A DNA stretch of 30,470 bases. Source: a virus. Location of the stretch: positions 1 to 30,470 of the IMG/VR virus record IMGVR_UViG_3300047557_001379; one strand, given 5' to 3'. Below the pieces are notes generated by a model. It made no database searches. It was not told where the DNA came from and saw nothing but the letters and a program-made list of their open reading frames with translations. Position numbers and translations under genes: made by a program. Position 1 is the stretch's first letter, and each line of letters starts with the position of its first letter. Below, piece after piece: positions 30,011 through 30,470 of the stretch.

Positions 30011-30470
30011 TTAAAGAACTCTTCCTCTATACCAACCTTCCGGTATTTCAGATTTTGTTTTTTTGTTTTCGCTGCCATTGGTAATCCAGAAGCTACCATA
30101 CTGTGAGTTTGTCTCTCCTATACCTTTATCCTTCTTCACTTGCTTCATTTTCTCTATCGTTTCAGGTTTGTGCTTTTTACCATTCCAATCATAAAATAGA
30201 CCTTTTTTCAGCACTCCAGTTTCGTACAATTTCTTGTTTCTCTCAGATGCTTTTTTTCCAAAAGCCTTTTTAAAATCGAAATCTTTCATTTTTTCTAAAA
30301 ACCTCTTCTTAGCACTTGGAGGAAATCCACCAATTCCACCAACCTTGAGATTCATGCACTCTTTGCTAGCCACCTCTTTCATTGTAACTAACTGCGACTC
30401 TCTCAAAGCTAATTCCTCTCTCGAACTAAAAAATTCTAGTATTTCGAATTTGTGATTTTCGATACCATGT
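30011..30470 (-). CDS. Homing endonuclease, C-terminal part (5' end beyond window)
   Basis: The frame is open to the window edge, so it lacks its N-terminus. The visible part begins H-G-I-E-N-H-K-F-E-I-L-E-F-F, then 'SREELALRESQLV' and 'CMNLKVGGIGGFP' (the C-terminal block of GIY-YIG-type phage endonucleases). It continues with a NUMOD3-like 'NGKKHKPETIEKMK' and 'NSQYGSFWITNG...IPEGWYRGR'. This combination is typical of Seg/Mob-like phage homing endonucleases that spread by cutting related phage genomes. The catalytic GIY-YIG residues would lie outside the window. It may be free-standing or intron-encoded; the following noncoding stretch supports the second. Confidence 0.85.
   Translation of the reverse strand, partial: HGIENHKFEILEFFSSREELALRESQLVTMKEVASKECMNLKVGGIGGFPPSAKKRFLEKMKDFDFKKAFGKKASERNKKLYETGVLKKGLFYDWNGKKHKPETIEKMKQVKKDKGIGETNSQYGSFWITNGSENKKTKSEIPEGWYRGRVL

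Noticed and set aside
29818-30084. Plus-strand reading frame of 88 codons
   Set aside because: It runs antisense into the homing endonuclease gene and across the structured noncoding stretch, with low-complexity, Cys/His/Phe-rich composition and no family resemblance.
1-30470. CRISPR array or insertion sequence
   Set aside because: No regularly spaced direct repeats longer than about 9 bases and no transposase-like protein were seen on either strand.

Overview
The window looks like part of a large, AT-rich tailed-phage genome, most likely a T4-like marine myovirus. The signs are almost unbroken minus-strand gene order, start/stop overlaps (ATGA, TAATG) at most junctions, many small conserved-hypothetical genes, a phage-type holin, a Cas4/RecB-like phage nuclease, a homing endonuclease fragment, and no ribosomal or housekeeping genes. 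Start codons lack recognisable Shine-Dalgarno sequences and have A/T-rich leaders, which hints at a Bacteroidota host. This is inference; no tail, capsid or replication marker gene is present to fix the taxonomy.

Layout. 1-3983 (minus): eleven small genes with no sure function, among them a helix-turn-helix/degenerate HNH zinc protein and a protein with an acidic Pro/Glu tail. They resemble the conserved hypothetical set between structural genes of marine T4-like phages. 3980-26498 (minus): about 28 tightly packed genes, mostly for making and decorating a glycan. They comprise seven or more glycosyltransferases (GT2, GT4, GT10 and others), five NAD-dependent sugar epimerases/dehydratases (four clearly assignable to types, one generic), two nucleotidyltransferases, an RfbH/DdhC-type 3-dehydratase, three methyltransferases (two FkbM), a HAD phosphatase, an APH-like kinase, a flavodoxin-like protein, a split thiamine-diphosphate E1 pair, a transaldolase and a RibB-type DHBP synthase. 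Two small phage genes are embedded at 22992-23727. 26506-28886 (minus): a ribbon-helix-helix repressor with a tandem palindromic operator, an Fe-S PD-(D/E)XK nuclease, three small phage proteins and a cyclic-phosphate receiver-domain protein. 28887-30470: a mixed area with the only plus-strand gene (a holin), UUCG terminators, an aberrant Leu-class tRNA-like RNA, a small membrane protein, a structured noncoding stretch and the 3' part of a homing endonuclease.

How it works together. DdhC-like dehydratase plus CDP-paratose 2-epimerase-like protein plus a 4,6-dehydratase suggests a 3,6-dideoxyhexose branch. The PseB-like dehydratase suggests a second, UDP-GlcNAc-derived sugar. The kinase/HAD/nucleotidyltransferase trio suggests activation of a third small group. 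Transaldolase, the TPP-enzyme pair and RibB all act on sugar phosphates around ribulose-5-phosphate. Their position inside the glycan operon suggests that they supply an unusual building block rather than general metabolism; this is the most novel hypothesis in the window.
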